13,450 bases of DNA from Eubacterium sp. (GTDB lineage: Bacteria; Bacillota_A; Clostridia; Lachnospirales; Lachnospiraceae): NCBI GenBank assembly GCA_023663915.1, contig JAMPGN010000110.1, positions 1 through 13,450 on the forward strand, written 5' to 3'. Both the position numbers and the translations under genes were made by a program. Each line of letters starts with the position of its first letter. Positions within the stretch are counted from its first letter, which is position 1. The notes under the pieces were generated by a model that was not told the DNA's origin, did not search any database, and saw nothing but the letters and a program-made list of their open reading frames with translations. Shown here piece after piece: positions 7,218 to 13,450 of this stretch.

Positions 7218-8237
7218 ATGAAGGAGAAATTGGAACAGATCAAAGCGGAAGCGCTTCGCCAGATCGAGGCGAGCGACGCGCTGGAAAAACTGAATGAAGT
7301 AAAAGTCAATTACCTTGGCAAAAAGGGTGAGCTGACGGCAGTGCTAAAGAGTATGAAAGATGTTGCGCCGGAGGATCGTCCAAAGGTCGGACAGCTTGTA
7401 AATGAGACGAGGGAAGAGATTGAGAGGGTTTTGGAAGAATCCGTTAAGAAGATGGAGAAGGCGGTCAGGGAAGCAAAGATGAAAAGGGAAGTTATCGACG
7501 TGACGCTTCCGGCGAAGAAGAATAATGTAGGGCACCGCCACCCGAATATGATTGCTTTGGAAGAAGTAGAGAGAATCTTCATCGGCATGGGCTACGAGGT
7601 CGTGGAAGGTCCCGAAGTGGAGAAGGATTACTATAACTTCGAGGCGTTGAACATTCCGGCGGATCATCCGGCGAAGGATGAACAGGATACGTTTTACATT
7701 ACGGGAGATATTCTGTTGAGAACACAAACCTCTTCCACACAGGTTCATGAGATGGAAAAAGGAAAATTGCCGATCCGTATGATTGCGCCCGGCAGGGTAT
7801 TCCGTTCGGACGAAGTGGACGCGACTCATTCCCCTTCGTTCCATCAGATTGAAGGCTTGGTTATCGACAAGAACATCACTCTTGCCGATTTAAAAGGCAC
7901 ACTGGCAGAGTTTGCGAAGGAACTGTTCGGGGAGGATACGAAGGTCAAATTCAGGCCCCATCATTTCCCGTTCACAGAACCCAGCGCGGAGATGGATGTG
8001 ACATGCTTCAAATGTGGCGGCGAAGGATGCCGTTTCTGCAAGGGTGAGGGCTGGATCGAAATTTTAGGGTGCGGTATGGTACATCCACATGTGCTGGAAA
8101 TGAGCGGAATCGATCCCGAACAGTACACAGGATTTGCTTTTGGCGTGGGTTTGGAGCGGATCGCACTTTTGAAATATGAGATTGATGACATGAGGCTGTT
8201 GTATGAGAACGATATCCGGTTCTTAAAACAGTTCTAG
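7218..8237 (+). CDS. pheS: Phenylalanine-tRNA ligase alpha subunit
   Basis: This is the catalytic subunit of the cytosolic alpha2-beta2 class II synthetase that charges tRNA-Phe with phenylalanine using ATP. The 339-residue length is normal for bacterial PheS. Residues 1-90 form the charged, helical N-terminal region that contacts tRNA as a coiled coil. Class II motif 2 is visible as [21 protein letters not shown] (starting at Gly192, with FHQIE at 208-212). Motif 3 is [12 protein letters not shown], with Arg314. Cys263, Cys266, Cys271 and Cys274 form a CxxC-x4-CxxC knuckle inside the catalytic domain, as in other Bacillota PheS proteins. AAAGGAG lies eight bases before the ATG. pheT begins 18 bases after the stop codon, so the two are translated from one T-box-controlled mRNA. 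Confidence 0.97.
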   Translation: MKEKLEQIKAEALRQIEASDALEKLNEVKVNYLGKKGELTAVLKSMKDVAPEDRPKVGQLVNETREEIERVLEESVKKMEKAVREAKMKREVIDVTLPAKKNNVGHRHPNMIALEEVERIFIGMGYEVVEGPEVEKDYYNFEALNIPADHPAKDEQDTFYITGDILLRTQTSSTQVHEMEKGKLPIRMIAPGRVFRSDEVDATHSPSFHQIEGLVIDKNITLADLKGTLAEFAKELFGEDTKVKFRPHHFPFTEPSAEMDVTCFKCGGEGCRFCKGEGWIEILGCGMVHPHVLEMSGIDPEQYTGFAFGVGLERIALLKYEIDDMRLLYENDIRFLKQF

Positions 8238-8255
8238 TAAAGATGGAGGTAGAAT

Positions 8256-10676
8256 ATGAATACAGCATTATCATGGATTAAAGCGTATGTGCCGGATTTG
8301 GAGTGCACAGACCAGGAATATATGGACGCGATGACTTTATCCGGTACGAAGGTGGAAGGATACAGCAGACTGGATAAAAATCTGGAAAAGATCGTCGTCG
8401 GTCAGATCGACAGGATTGAGAAACACCCCGATGCGGATAAACTGATCGTCTGTCAGGTCAATATCGGTTCTGAGGTAATCCAGATTGTGACCGGCGCGCC
8501 CAATGTCAAAGAAGGGGATAAAGTACCGGTAGTCTTAGACGGCGGCAAAGTCGCGGGCGGACATGACGGCGGACCGCTGCCGGAGAACGGTATCGCGATC
8601 AAGGCGGGCAAACTGCGCGGTGTACCATCCAACGGTATGATGTGCTCGATCGAGGAGCTTGGTTCGGACAGAAACATGTATCCCGAAGCGCCGGAGATGG
8701 GAATCTATATTTTTAGGGAGGACGTGGAGATCGGTTCTGACGCGATCGAGGCGCTTGGGCTTCGGGACACAGTATTTGAGTATGAAGTGACGTCTAATCG
8801 TGTGGATTGCTACAGCGTGATCGGCATAGCAAGGGAGGCGGCGGCGACATTTCGCAAACCGTTCTATCCGCCGAAAGTGACAGTCAAAGAGAATAACGAA
8901 AAAGTAGAAGATTATATATCCGTTGAGGTGCAGGACAAAGAACTGTGTCCGAGATATTGCGCGCGAGTGTGCACCAACATTAAGATTGCTCCCTCTCCGA
9001 AATGGATGCAGAGGCGTCTTGCGGCGAGCGGTATCCGTCCGATCAATAATCTGGTGGACATCACCAACTATGTGATGGAAGAGTATGGACAGCCGATGCA
9101 CGCTTTTAATCTGGATACGATTGCAGGACATAAGATTATTGTGCGCCGTGCAAACGACGGTGATGTGTTCCGCACGCTGGATGGACAGGACAGAAACTTA
9201 GACTCCGATGTACTGATGATCTGCGATGCTGAGAAGGAGATTGGTATTGCCGGCATCATGGGCGGTGAAAACTCTATGATCATCGACGATGTGACGACGG
9301 TTCTTTTTGAGGCGGCAACCTTCAATGGCGCGAATATCCGCAAGTCCGCCAAGAGGATCGGACTTAGGACAGATGCGTCGGGCAAATTCGAGAAAGGGCT
9401 TGATCCCTACAATGCAGAGGAGGCGATCAACAGGGCATGTCAGTTGATTGAGGAACTCGGCTGCGGTGAGGTCGTGAGCGGCATCGTGGATGTGCATGGC
9501 GAGATGAAAGAGAAGGTTGTGCTTCCTTTTGCACCGGAACAGTATAACAAACTGCTTGGTACCGATGTATCAAAAGAGGAAATGCTGGATATCTTTAAAA
9601 TGATAGAGGTAGATTATGATCCGGTGGCGGATACGCTGACAATGCCGACATTCCGCCAAGATCTTCTGCGCCAGTGCGACATAGCGGAGGAAGTGGCGCG
9701 GTTCTATGGATATGACAAGATTCCGACCACGCTGCCAAACGGTGAGGCGACTACCGGCAAACTGCCTTTCAAACTCCGTATCGAGCAGAAGGCAAGGGAT
9801 ATTGCTGAATACTGCGGTTTTTCACAGGGGATGTGCTATTCCTTCGAGAGTCCGAAAGTATTTGATAAATTACTTTTCGATGCGGACGATCCGGTGCGCC
9901 GGGCGATCACGATTTCCAATCCGCTGGGAGAGGACTTCTCCATCATGAGAACGATCTCCTTAAACGGTATGTTGACGAGTCTTGCGACCAACTATAATAG
10001 AAGAAATAAAGATGTGCGTCTATATGAATTGGGAAATATTTATATCCCGAAGGCGCTGCCGCTGACGGAACTGCCGGACGAGAGAATGCAGTTTACGCTC
10101 GGCATGTACGGTGACGGGGATTTCTTTACGATGAAAGGCGTGATCGAAGAGTTTTTTGACAGCATCGGCATGCGTAAGAAGATTACCTATGATCCCAACG
10201 CGGGCAAGAACTTCCTGCACCCTGGCAGACAGGCGAATGTGATTTATGAAGGCGTGACCATCGGTTATCTCGGTGAAGTGCATCCGGAAGTGTGTGATAA
10301 CTATGATATGAAAACCAAGGCTTATGTGGCAGTGATTGATATGCCGCAGGTAGTGCCTTTTGCGACTTTTGACCGCAAGTATGAAGGGCTTGCCAAATAT
10401 CCGGCGGTATTGAGAGATATCAGCATGGTAGTTCCGAAGAATATCATGGTAGGGCAGATCGAAGCAATTATCGCCCAGAGAGGCGGTAAAATACTGGAAA
10501 ATTACCAGTTGTTTGATATCTACGAAGGCGACCAGATACAAGAGGGATTCAAGTCCGTGGCATATTCGATTACGTTCCGCGCGAAGGACAGAACATTGGA
10601 AGAGACGGACGTATCCGGAGCAATGAAGAAGATTCTGAACGGCTTAGAAGGAATGGGAATTGAACTGAGAAAATAG
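8256..10676 (+). CDS. pheT: Phenylalanine-tRNA ligase beta subunit
   Basis: This is the partner of PheS in phenylalanyl-tRNA synthetase; it carries the editing and tRNA-binding modules. The 806-residue length is normal. In order: a tRNA-binding OB-fold domain at about 43-155 (VVGQIDRIEKHPDADKL), the B3/4 editing domain at about 210-385 (CPRYCARVC; GIRPINNLVDITNYVM), a B5 domain at about 415-490, the catalytic-like core to about 690, and the C-terminal ferredoxin-like anticodon-binding domain at about 705-806 (FDRKYEGLAKYPAVLRDIS). GGAGG at 8244-8248 supports the start. No T-run-type terminator on the + strand follows within the 92-base gap to the aminopeptidase gene. Confidence 0.97.
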   Translation: MNTALSWIKAYVPDLECTDQEYMDAMTLSGTKVEGYSRLDKNLEKIVVGQIDRIEKHPDADKLIVCQVNIGSEVIQIVTGAPNVKEGDKVPVVLDGGKVAGGHDGGPLPENGIAIKAGKLRGVPSNGMMCSIEELGSDRNMYPEAPEMGIYIFREDVEIGSDAIEALGLRDTVFEYEVTSNRVDCYSVIGIAREAAATFRKPFYPPKVTVKENNEKVEDYISVEVQDKELCPRYCARVCTNIKIAPSPKWMQRRLAASGIRPINNLVDITNYVMEEYGQPMHAFNLDTIAGHKIIVRRANDGDVFRTLDGQDRNLDSDVLMICDAEKEIGIAGIMGGENSMIIDDVTTVLFEAATFNGANIRKSAKRIGLRTDASGKFEKGLDPYNAEEAINRACQLIEELGCGEVVSGIVDVHGEMKEKVVLPFAPEQYNKLLGTDVSKEEMLDIFKMIEVDYDPVADTLTMPTFRQDLLRQCDIAEEVARFYGYDKIPTTLPNGEATTGKLPFKLRIEQKARDIAEYCGFSQGMCYSFESPKVFDKLLFDADDPVRRAITISNPLGEDFSIMRTISLNGMLTSLATNYNRRNKDVRLYELGNIYIPKALPLTELPDERMQFTLGMYGDGDFFTMKGVIEEFFDSIGMRKKITYDPNAGKNFLHPGRQANVIYEGVTIGYLGEVHPEVCDNYDMKTKAYVAVIDMPQVVPFATFDRKYEGLAKYPAVLRDISMVVPKNIMVGQIEAIIAQRGGKILENYQLFDIYEGDQIQEGFKSVAYSITFRAKDRTLEETDVSGAMKKILNGLEGMGIELRK

Positions 10677-10694
10677 AGTATGATAGAAGAAAAA

Positions 10695-10741
10695 GGCGCA
10701 GGCGAAAGTGAGAAGTGATATTCATAGCGGCTGCCTGCGCC
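10695..10741. repeat. 9-bp G+C-rich inverted repeat between pheT and the aminopeptidase gene
   Basis: GGCGCAGGC (10695-10703) and GCCTGCGCC (10733-10741) are perfect complements around a 29-base spacer. On the + strand no T-run follows, so it should not stop pheT transcription; it may be an mRNA processing or stability element. On the - strand the stem is followed by TTTTTCTTC (complement of 10686-10694), which resembles a terminator for antisense transcription, though the loop is large. Confidence 0.55.
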
Positions 10742-10768
10742 GAAACGAAGTGAAAGGAATGGATAGTA

Positions 10769-12211
10769 ATGGAGCATAAGAATACATGGGAAACTTATGA
10801 TGCAAAACAGTTGCGGGCGGTAGACGTTTTTGCGCAGGAATATATGTCGTTTCTGGATAACGGCAAGACGGAGCGCGAATGCATCAACCAGATCGTTAAC
10901 ATGATTGAGCAGGCGGGTTATCAAGAGCTGGAGACATTGATTTCGTCCGGCGCAAAATTGAAAATCGGCGATAAGGTTTATTCCGTCTGGATGAATAAAT
11001 CGATTGCAATGTTCCAGATTGGCAAAGAAAAAATGACGGACGGCATCAACATTCTCGGCGCGCACATCGACTCCCCGCGTCTGGATATCAAGCAGAATCC
11101 GCTGTATGAGGACGGCGGTTTTGCCTATCTCGATACCCATTATTACGGCGGTGTCAAGAAATATCAGTGGGTGACACTCCCGCTTGCGATTCATGGCGTG
11201 GTAGTGAGAAAAGATGGTACAACCGTGGAGGTCAATGTAGGAGAGAATGAGGACGATCCAGTATTTTTCGTGTCTGACCTGCTGATTCATCTGGCGCAGG
11301 AGCAGATGGAAAAGAAGGCGAATAAAGTCATTGAGGGTGAGGCGCTTGATATCATCGTCGGCAATAAACCCCTTGTGATTGATAACAAAGAGAAAGACGA
11401 GGAGAAAAAAGACGCAGACGATCCGGAAGTGAAGGCATCGGAGAAGGACGCAGTGAAGAAGGGTATTCTTGATATTCTGAAAAAGTCTTACGATATCGAG
11501 GAAGAAGACTTTATTTCCGCGGAGTTAGAAGTTGTTCCGGCGGGCAGGGCAAGGGAAGCTGGTTTCGACCGGAGCATGATTCTGGCATACGGACAGGATG
11601 ACAGGGTATGTGCATTCTCCTCTTTGAAGGCGATGCTGGAAATCGGGGAACTCGACCGCACAGCATGTTGTATTCTGGTTGATAAAGAAGAAGTCGGCAG
11701 TGTGGGAGCTACTGGTATGCAGTCCAAATTTTTTGAGAATGCGGTAGCGGAGATCATGAATCTGGCAGGAGAGTACAGCGAGTTAAACGTGCGCAGATGT
11801 CTGGCGCATTCCTGTATGCTTTCTTCCGATGTCAGCAGCGCGTTTGATCCCACTTATGCGGCAAGTTTTGATAAGAAAAACGTAGCGTATGTGGGATGCG
11901 GTATGGTGTTTAACAAGTTTACGGGTGCGCGTGGCAAGTCCGGCTCCAATGACGCAAACGCGGAATACCTCGGACATATCAGGGCTATTTTTGAGAAAGA
12001 GAACGTGAATTTCCAGACGGCGGAACTTGGCAAAGTCGATCTGGGCGGCGGCGGCACAATCGCTTATATCCTTGCACTGTATGGCATGAACGTGATCGAC
12101 AGCGGTGTGGCAGTTCTCAACATGCATGCACCCTGGGAGGCGACCAGCAAAGCGGATGTCTATGAGGCGAAGAGAGGGTATGTGGCATTTCTGAATCACG
12201 CGGCTCTCTAA
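10769..12211 (+). CDS. M18-family metallo-aminopeptidase
   Basis: Enzymes of this family are dinuclear zinc or cobalt aminopeptidases that remove N-terminal residues from peptides in the cytosol. They form large oligomeric, often tetrahedral, assemblies. The 480-residue product contains the expected metal-site motifs in order: GAHIDSPRLD with His99; GQDDR with Asp277-Asp278; DKEEVGS with Glu307-Glu308; SSDVSSAFDP with Asp354; and NMHAPWE with His453. A highly charged Lys/Glu/Asp-rich stretch at about 203-233 probably forms a surface loop. AAAGGA (10753-10758) lies ten bases before the ATG. queA starts 12 bases after the stop codon, so the two are almost certainly one transcript; cotranscription with pheST is possible because no + strand terminator intervenes. 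Bacterial members are often called apeA or apeB, but I cannot assign which, so I leave the symbol empty. Confidence 0.93.
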   Translation: MEHKNTWETYDAKQLRAVDVFAQEYMSFLDNGKTERECINQIVNMIEQAGYQELETLISSGAKLKIGDKVYSVWMNKSIAMFQIGKEKMTDGINILGAHIDSPRLDIKQNPLYEDGGFAYLDTHYYGGVKKYQWVTLPLAIHGVVVRKDGTTVEVNVGENEDDPVFFVSDLLIHLAQEQMEKKANKVIEGEALDIIVGNKPLVIDNKEKDEEKKDADDPEVKASEKDAVKKGILDILKKSYDIEEEDFISAELEVVPAGRAREAGFDRSMILAYGQDDRVCAFSSLKAMLEIGELDRTACCILVDKEEVGSVGATGMQSKFFENAVAEIMNLAGEYSELNVRRCLAHSCMLSSDVSSAFDPTYAASFDKKNVAYVGCGMVFNKFTGARGKSGSNDANAEYLGHIRAIFEKENVNFQTAELGKVDLGGGGTIAYILALYGMNVIDSGVAVLNMHAPWEATSKADVYEAKRGYVAFLNHAAL

Positions 12212-12223
12212 AAAGGAATATGA

Positions 12224-13261
12224 ATGATGGATACCATGAAGAAATCTGATTTTTATTTTGATCTGCCGGAAGAACTGATTGCACAGGACCCGCTTGAGAA
12301 CCGCTCCGATTCAAGGATGCTAATATTAGATAAGACGAGTGGTAAAACGGAGCATCATATTTTCAGAGAGATCATTGATTATTTAAGACCGGGCGATTGT
12401 CTGGTCTTAAATAATACGAAAGTGCTTCCGGCAAGGCTTATGGGTAGGAAGGAAGACACCGGCGCGGCGGTTGAAGTTCTGCTTTTAAAAAGAAAAGAAA
12501 ATGACATTTGGGAGACGTTAGTGAAACCGGGCAAGAAGGCAAAGCCGGGGACGAGACTCGTATTCGGGGACGGATACTTACGTGCGGAAGTCCTTGAGGT
12601 GGTGGAAGAAGGAAACCGATTGATGCGTTTTGCGTATGAAGGCATTTTTGAGGAAGCGCTTGACCGTCTCGGAGAGATGCCGCTTCCGCCTTATATAACC
12701 CATAAGTTACAGGACAAAAACCGTTATCAGACCGTCTATGCGAAATATGATGGCTCGGCGGCAGCTCCTACTGCGGGGCTGCATTTTACGAAGGAACTGC
12801 TCAAGCAGATAGAAGAGAAAGGTGTGGAGACTGCCTATGTGACCCTGCATGTCGGCCTCGGCACATTTCGTCCCGTCAAGACGGACAATATTTTGGAACA
12901 CCATATGCATTCCGAATATTATCAGGTGACGGCGGAGGCGGCGGAGAAGATCAACCGTGCCAAGGCAGATGGACATCGTGTGATCTGCGTGGGAACTACG
13001 AGCTGCCGCACGGTGGAGAGCGCGGCGAAGCCGGACGGTACGCTGGAGGAGTGTTGTGGAAATACGGAGATCTTTATCTATCCGGGATATCATTTTAGAG
13101 TGCTTGACTGCCTTATCACGAATTTCCATCTGCCGGAATCGACGCTTGTAATGCTCGTGTCGGCATTGGCTGGCAGGGAACATGTGATGGCGGCATACGA
13201 GGAAGCGATTAGGGAGAAATATCGTTTTTTTAGTTTTGGAGACGTCATGTTCATTCGGTAA
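12224..13261 (+). CDS. queA: S-adenosylmethionine:tRNA ribosyltransferase-isomerase (queuosine synthesis)
   Basis: QueA transfers and rearranges the ribosyl part of S-adenosylmethionine onto preQ1-modified tRNA to give epoxyqueuosine, the penultimate step to queuosine at the wobble position of GUN anticodons. The 345-residue length is typical. Recognisable segments are the N-terminal [41 protein letters not shown] (Asn63-Asn64-Thr65-Lys66 within it), the signature [22 protein letters not shown], and the C-terminal [24 protein letters not shown] at 12213-12217 is six bases from the ATG at 12224 and nine from an in-frame ATG at 12227; either could be used, changing one residue. In many clostridia queA is followed by tgt. 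Here the next 190 bases instead contain a promoter and a terminator. Confidence 0.96.
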   Translation: MMDTMKKSDFYFDLPEELIAQDPLENRSDSRMLILDKTSGKTEHHIFREIIDYLRPGDCLVLNNTKVLPARLMGRKEDTGAAVEVLLLKRKENDIWETLVKPGKKAKPGTRLVFGDGYLRAEVLEVVEEGNRLMRFAYEGIFEEALDRLGEMPLPPYITHKLQDKNRYQTVYAKYDGSAAAPTAGLHFTKELLKQIEEKGVETAYVTLHVGLGTFRPVKTDNILEHHMHSEYYQVTAEAAEKINRAKADGHRVICVGTTSCRTVESAAKPDGTLEECCGNTEIFIYPGYHFRVLDCLITNFHLPESTLVMLVSALAGREHVMAAYEEAIREKYRFFSFGDVMFIR

Positions 13262-13309
13262 AAATCCAAAATGTACTTTTGGGAAGAGGGAAATTTTTTG
13301 GTGGGAATA

Positions 13310-13338
13310 TTGCAATGAGGATTTGCGTATGCTATAAT
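13310..13338 (+). promoter_or_regulatory. Strong sigma-A-type promoter after queA
   Basis: TTGCAA (13310-13315) is followed after exactly 17 bases by a consensus TATAAT (13333-13338), with a TG one base upstream (13330-13331) making an extended -10. Transcription should start near 13345. No ORF with a ribosome site follows before the terminator at 13383. Confidence 0.8.
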
Positions 13339-13344
13339 GCCAAT

Positions 13345-13432
13345 AGGCAAGGCGAGGACATAAGTCCATGTGAACAAAGAACGAAACCCCGAACTATGTG
13401 TCAGCATAGTCCGAGGTTTCTTCTTTTCTTTT
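13345..13432 (+). ncRNA. Putative small RNA or attenuated leader (about 88 nt)
   Basis: A near-consensus promoter feeds directly into a short region that ends in a strong terminator, giving a predicted transcript of about 88 nt. Besides the terminator it holds a small hairpin, GGAC-ATAA-GTCC (13356-13367), and a purine-rich single-stranded stretch, GTGAACAAAGAACG (13371-13384; the last two bases enter the terminator stem). There is no plausible ORF. I do not recognise it as a known RNA family. It could instead be the leader of a gene beyond the right edge, with the terminator acting as an attenuator. The 5' end is inferred from the promoter alone. Confidence 0.5.
13383..13432 (+). terminator. 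Intrinsic terminator at the end of the queA region / small RNA
   Basis: A 16-position stem with two mismatches (arms 13383-13398 and 13405-13420) and a TGTCAG loop is followed by TTCTTTTCTTTT (13421-13432). It can end the queA-containing mRNA as well as the short transcript from the promoter at 13310-13338. Confidence 0.92.
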
Positions 13433-13450
13433 ATAGTGGCAAAGCACCCA

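Noticed and set aside
6958..7221. Overlapping open frames of 87 and 75 codons upstream of pheS
   Set aside because: They fall across the T-box stems, antiterminator and terminator, lack ribosome sites and show no protein-like composition.
8535..9131. Minus-strand open frame of 198 codons inside pheT
   Set aside because: It is a shadow of the pheT reading frame with no start signal or recognisable motifs.
10520..11290. Long minus-strand open frame (256 codons) spanning the end of pheT and the start of the aminopeptidase gene
   Set aside because: It is opposite two well-supported genes, has no recognisable domain, and long antisense frames are common opposite codon-biased genes.
13266..13299. 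Hairpin CCAAAA/TTTTGG just after queA followed later by a T-run
   Set aside because: The stem is A+T-rich and short, and the T-run starts about 11 bases beyond it, so it does not have the form of an intrinsic terminator.
13338..13349. TGCC-AATA-GGCA dyad at the -10/start region of the promoter after queA
   Set aside because: It would straddle the expected transcription start, so it cannot fold in the RNA; four-base arms are too short to claim an operator.

Overview
The window is an ordinary-looking stretch of a Gram-positive anaerobe chromosome, most likely a Clostridia member of the Lachnospiraceae type. The reasons are the ATP-type PEP carboxykinase variant, a T-box leader in front of pheST, a 6S RNA of clostridial layout, a SpoIID-family cell-wall enzyme, strong AGGAGG-like ribosome binding sites and moderate G+C. 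This assignment is inference; there is no rRNA in the window to confirm it. Every credible gene is on the + strand. I see no mobile element, CRISPR array or phage gene.

Layout. (1) 32-1747 is pckA, a stand-alone PEP carboxykinase gene closed by a clear intrinsic terminator (1781-1813). (2) 1891-3141 is a diguanylate cyclase with a degenerate receiver-like N-terminus, a PAS domain and a GGDEF domain. (3) 3149-3414 is a strong promoter, a probable 6S RNA and a terminator. (4) 3578-6805 is a large membrane-anchored SpoIID/LytB-domain protein followed 42 bp later by a YihY/BrkB-family membrane protein. (5) 6780-7120 is a near-consensus promoter that overlaps the end of the yihY-like gene, followed by a complete phenylalanine-type T-box riboswitch. 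It has a Phe specifier, the UGGU-containing antiterminator bulge and a competing terminator. (6) 7218-10676 is pheS-pheT. (7) 10769-13261 is an M18 metallo-aminopeptidase followed 12 bp later by queA. (8) 13310-13432 is a second near-consensus promoter followed about 40 bases later by an excellent intrinsic terminator. It looks like a small RNA gene of about 88 nt, or the attenuated leader of a gene outside the window.

How the parts fit. pheS and pheT encode the two subunits of phenylalanyl-tRNA synthetase, and the leader is built to let transcription through when tRNA-Phe is uncharged. No + strand terminator is visible between pheT and queA, so the aminopeptidase and the tRNA-modifying enzyme QueA may share T-box control by readthrough. 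The SpoIID-like protein and the YihY-like protein form a plausible two-gene envelope unit. The cyclase gene has no terminator of its own before the 6S promoter, so its mRNA may end at the 6S terminator.

No novel multi-gene system is apparent. The items most worth a second look are the putative small RNA at the right end, the long N-terminal extension on the SpoIID-like enzyme, the divergent active-site motifs of the PEP carboxykinase, and possible T-box readthrough into the M18-queA genes.
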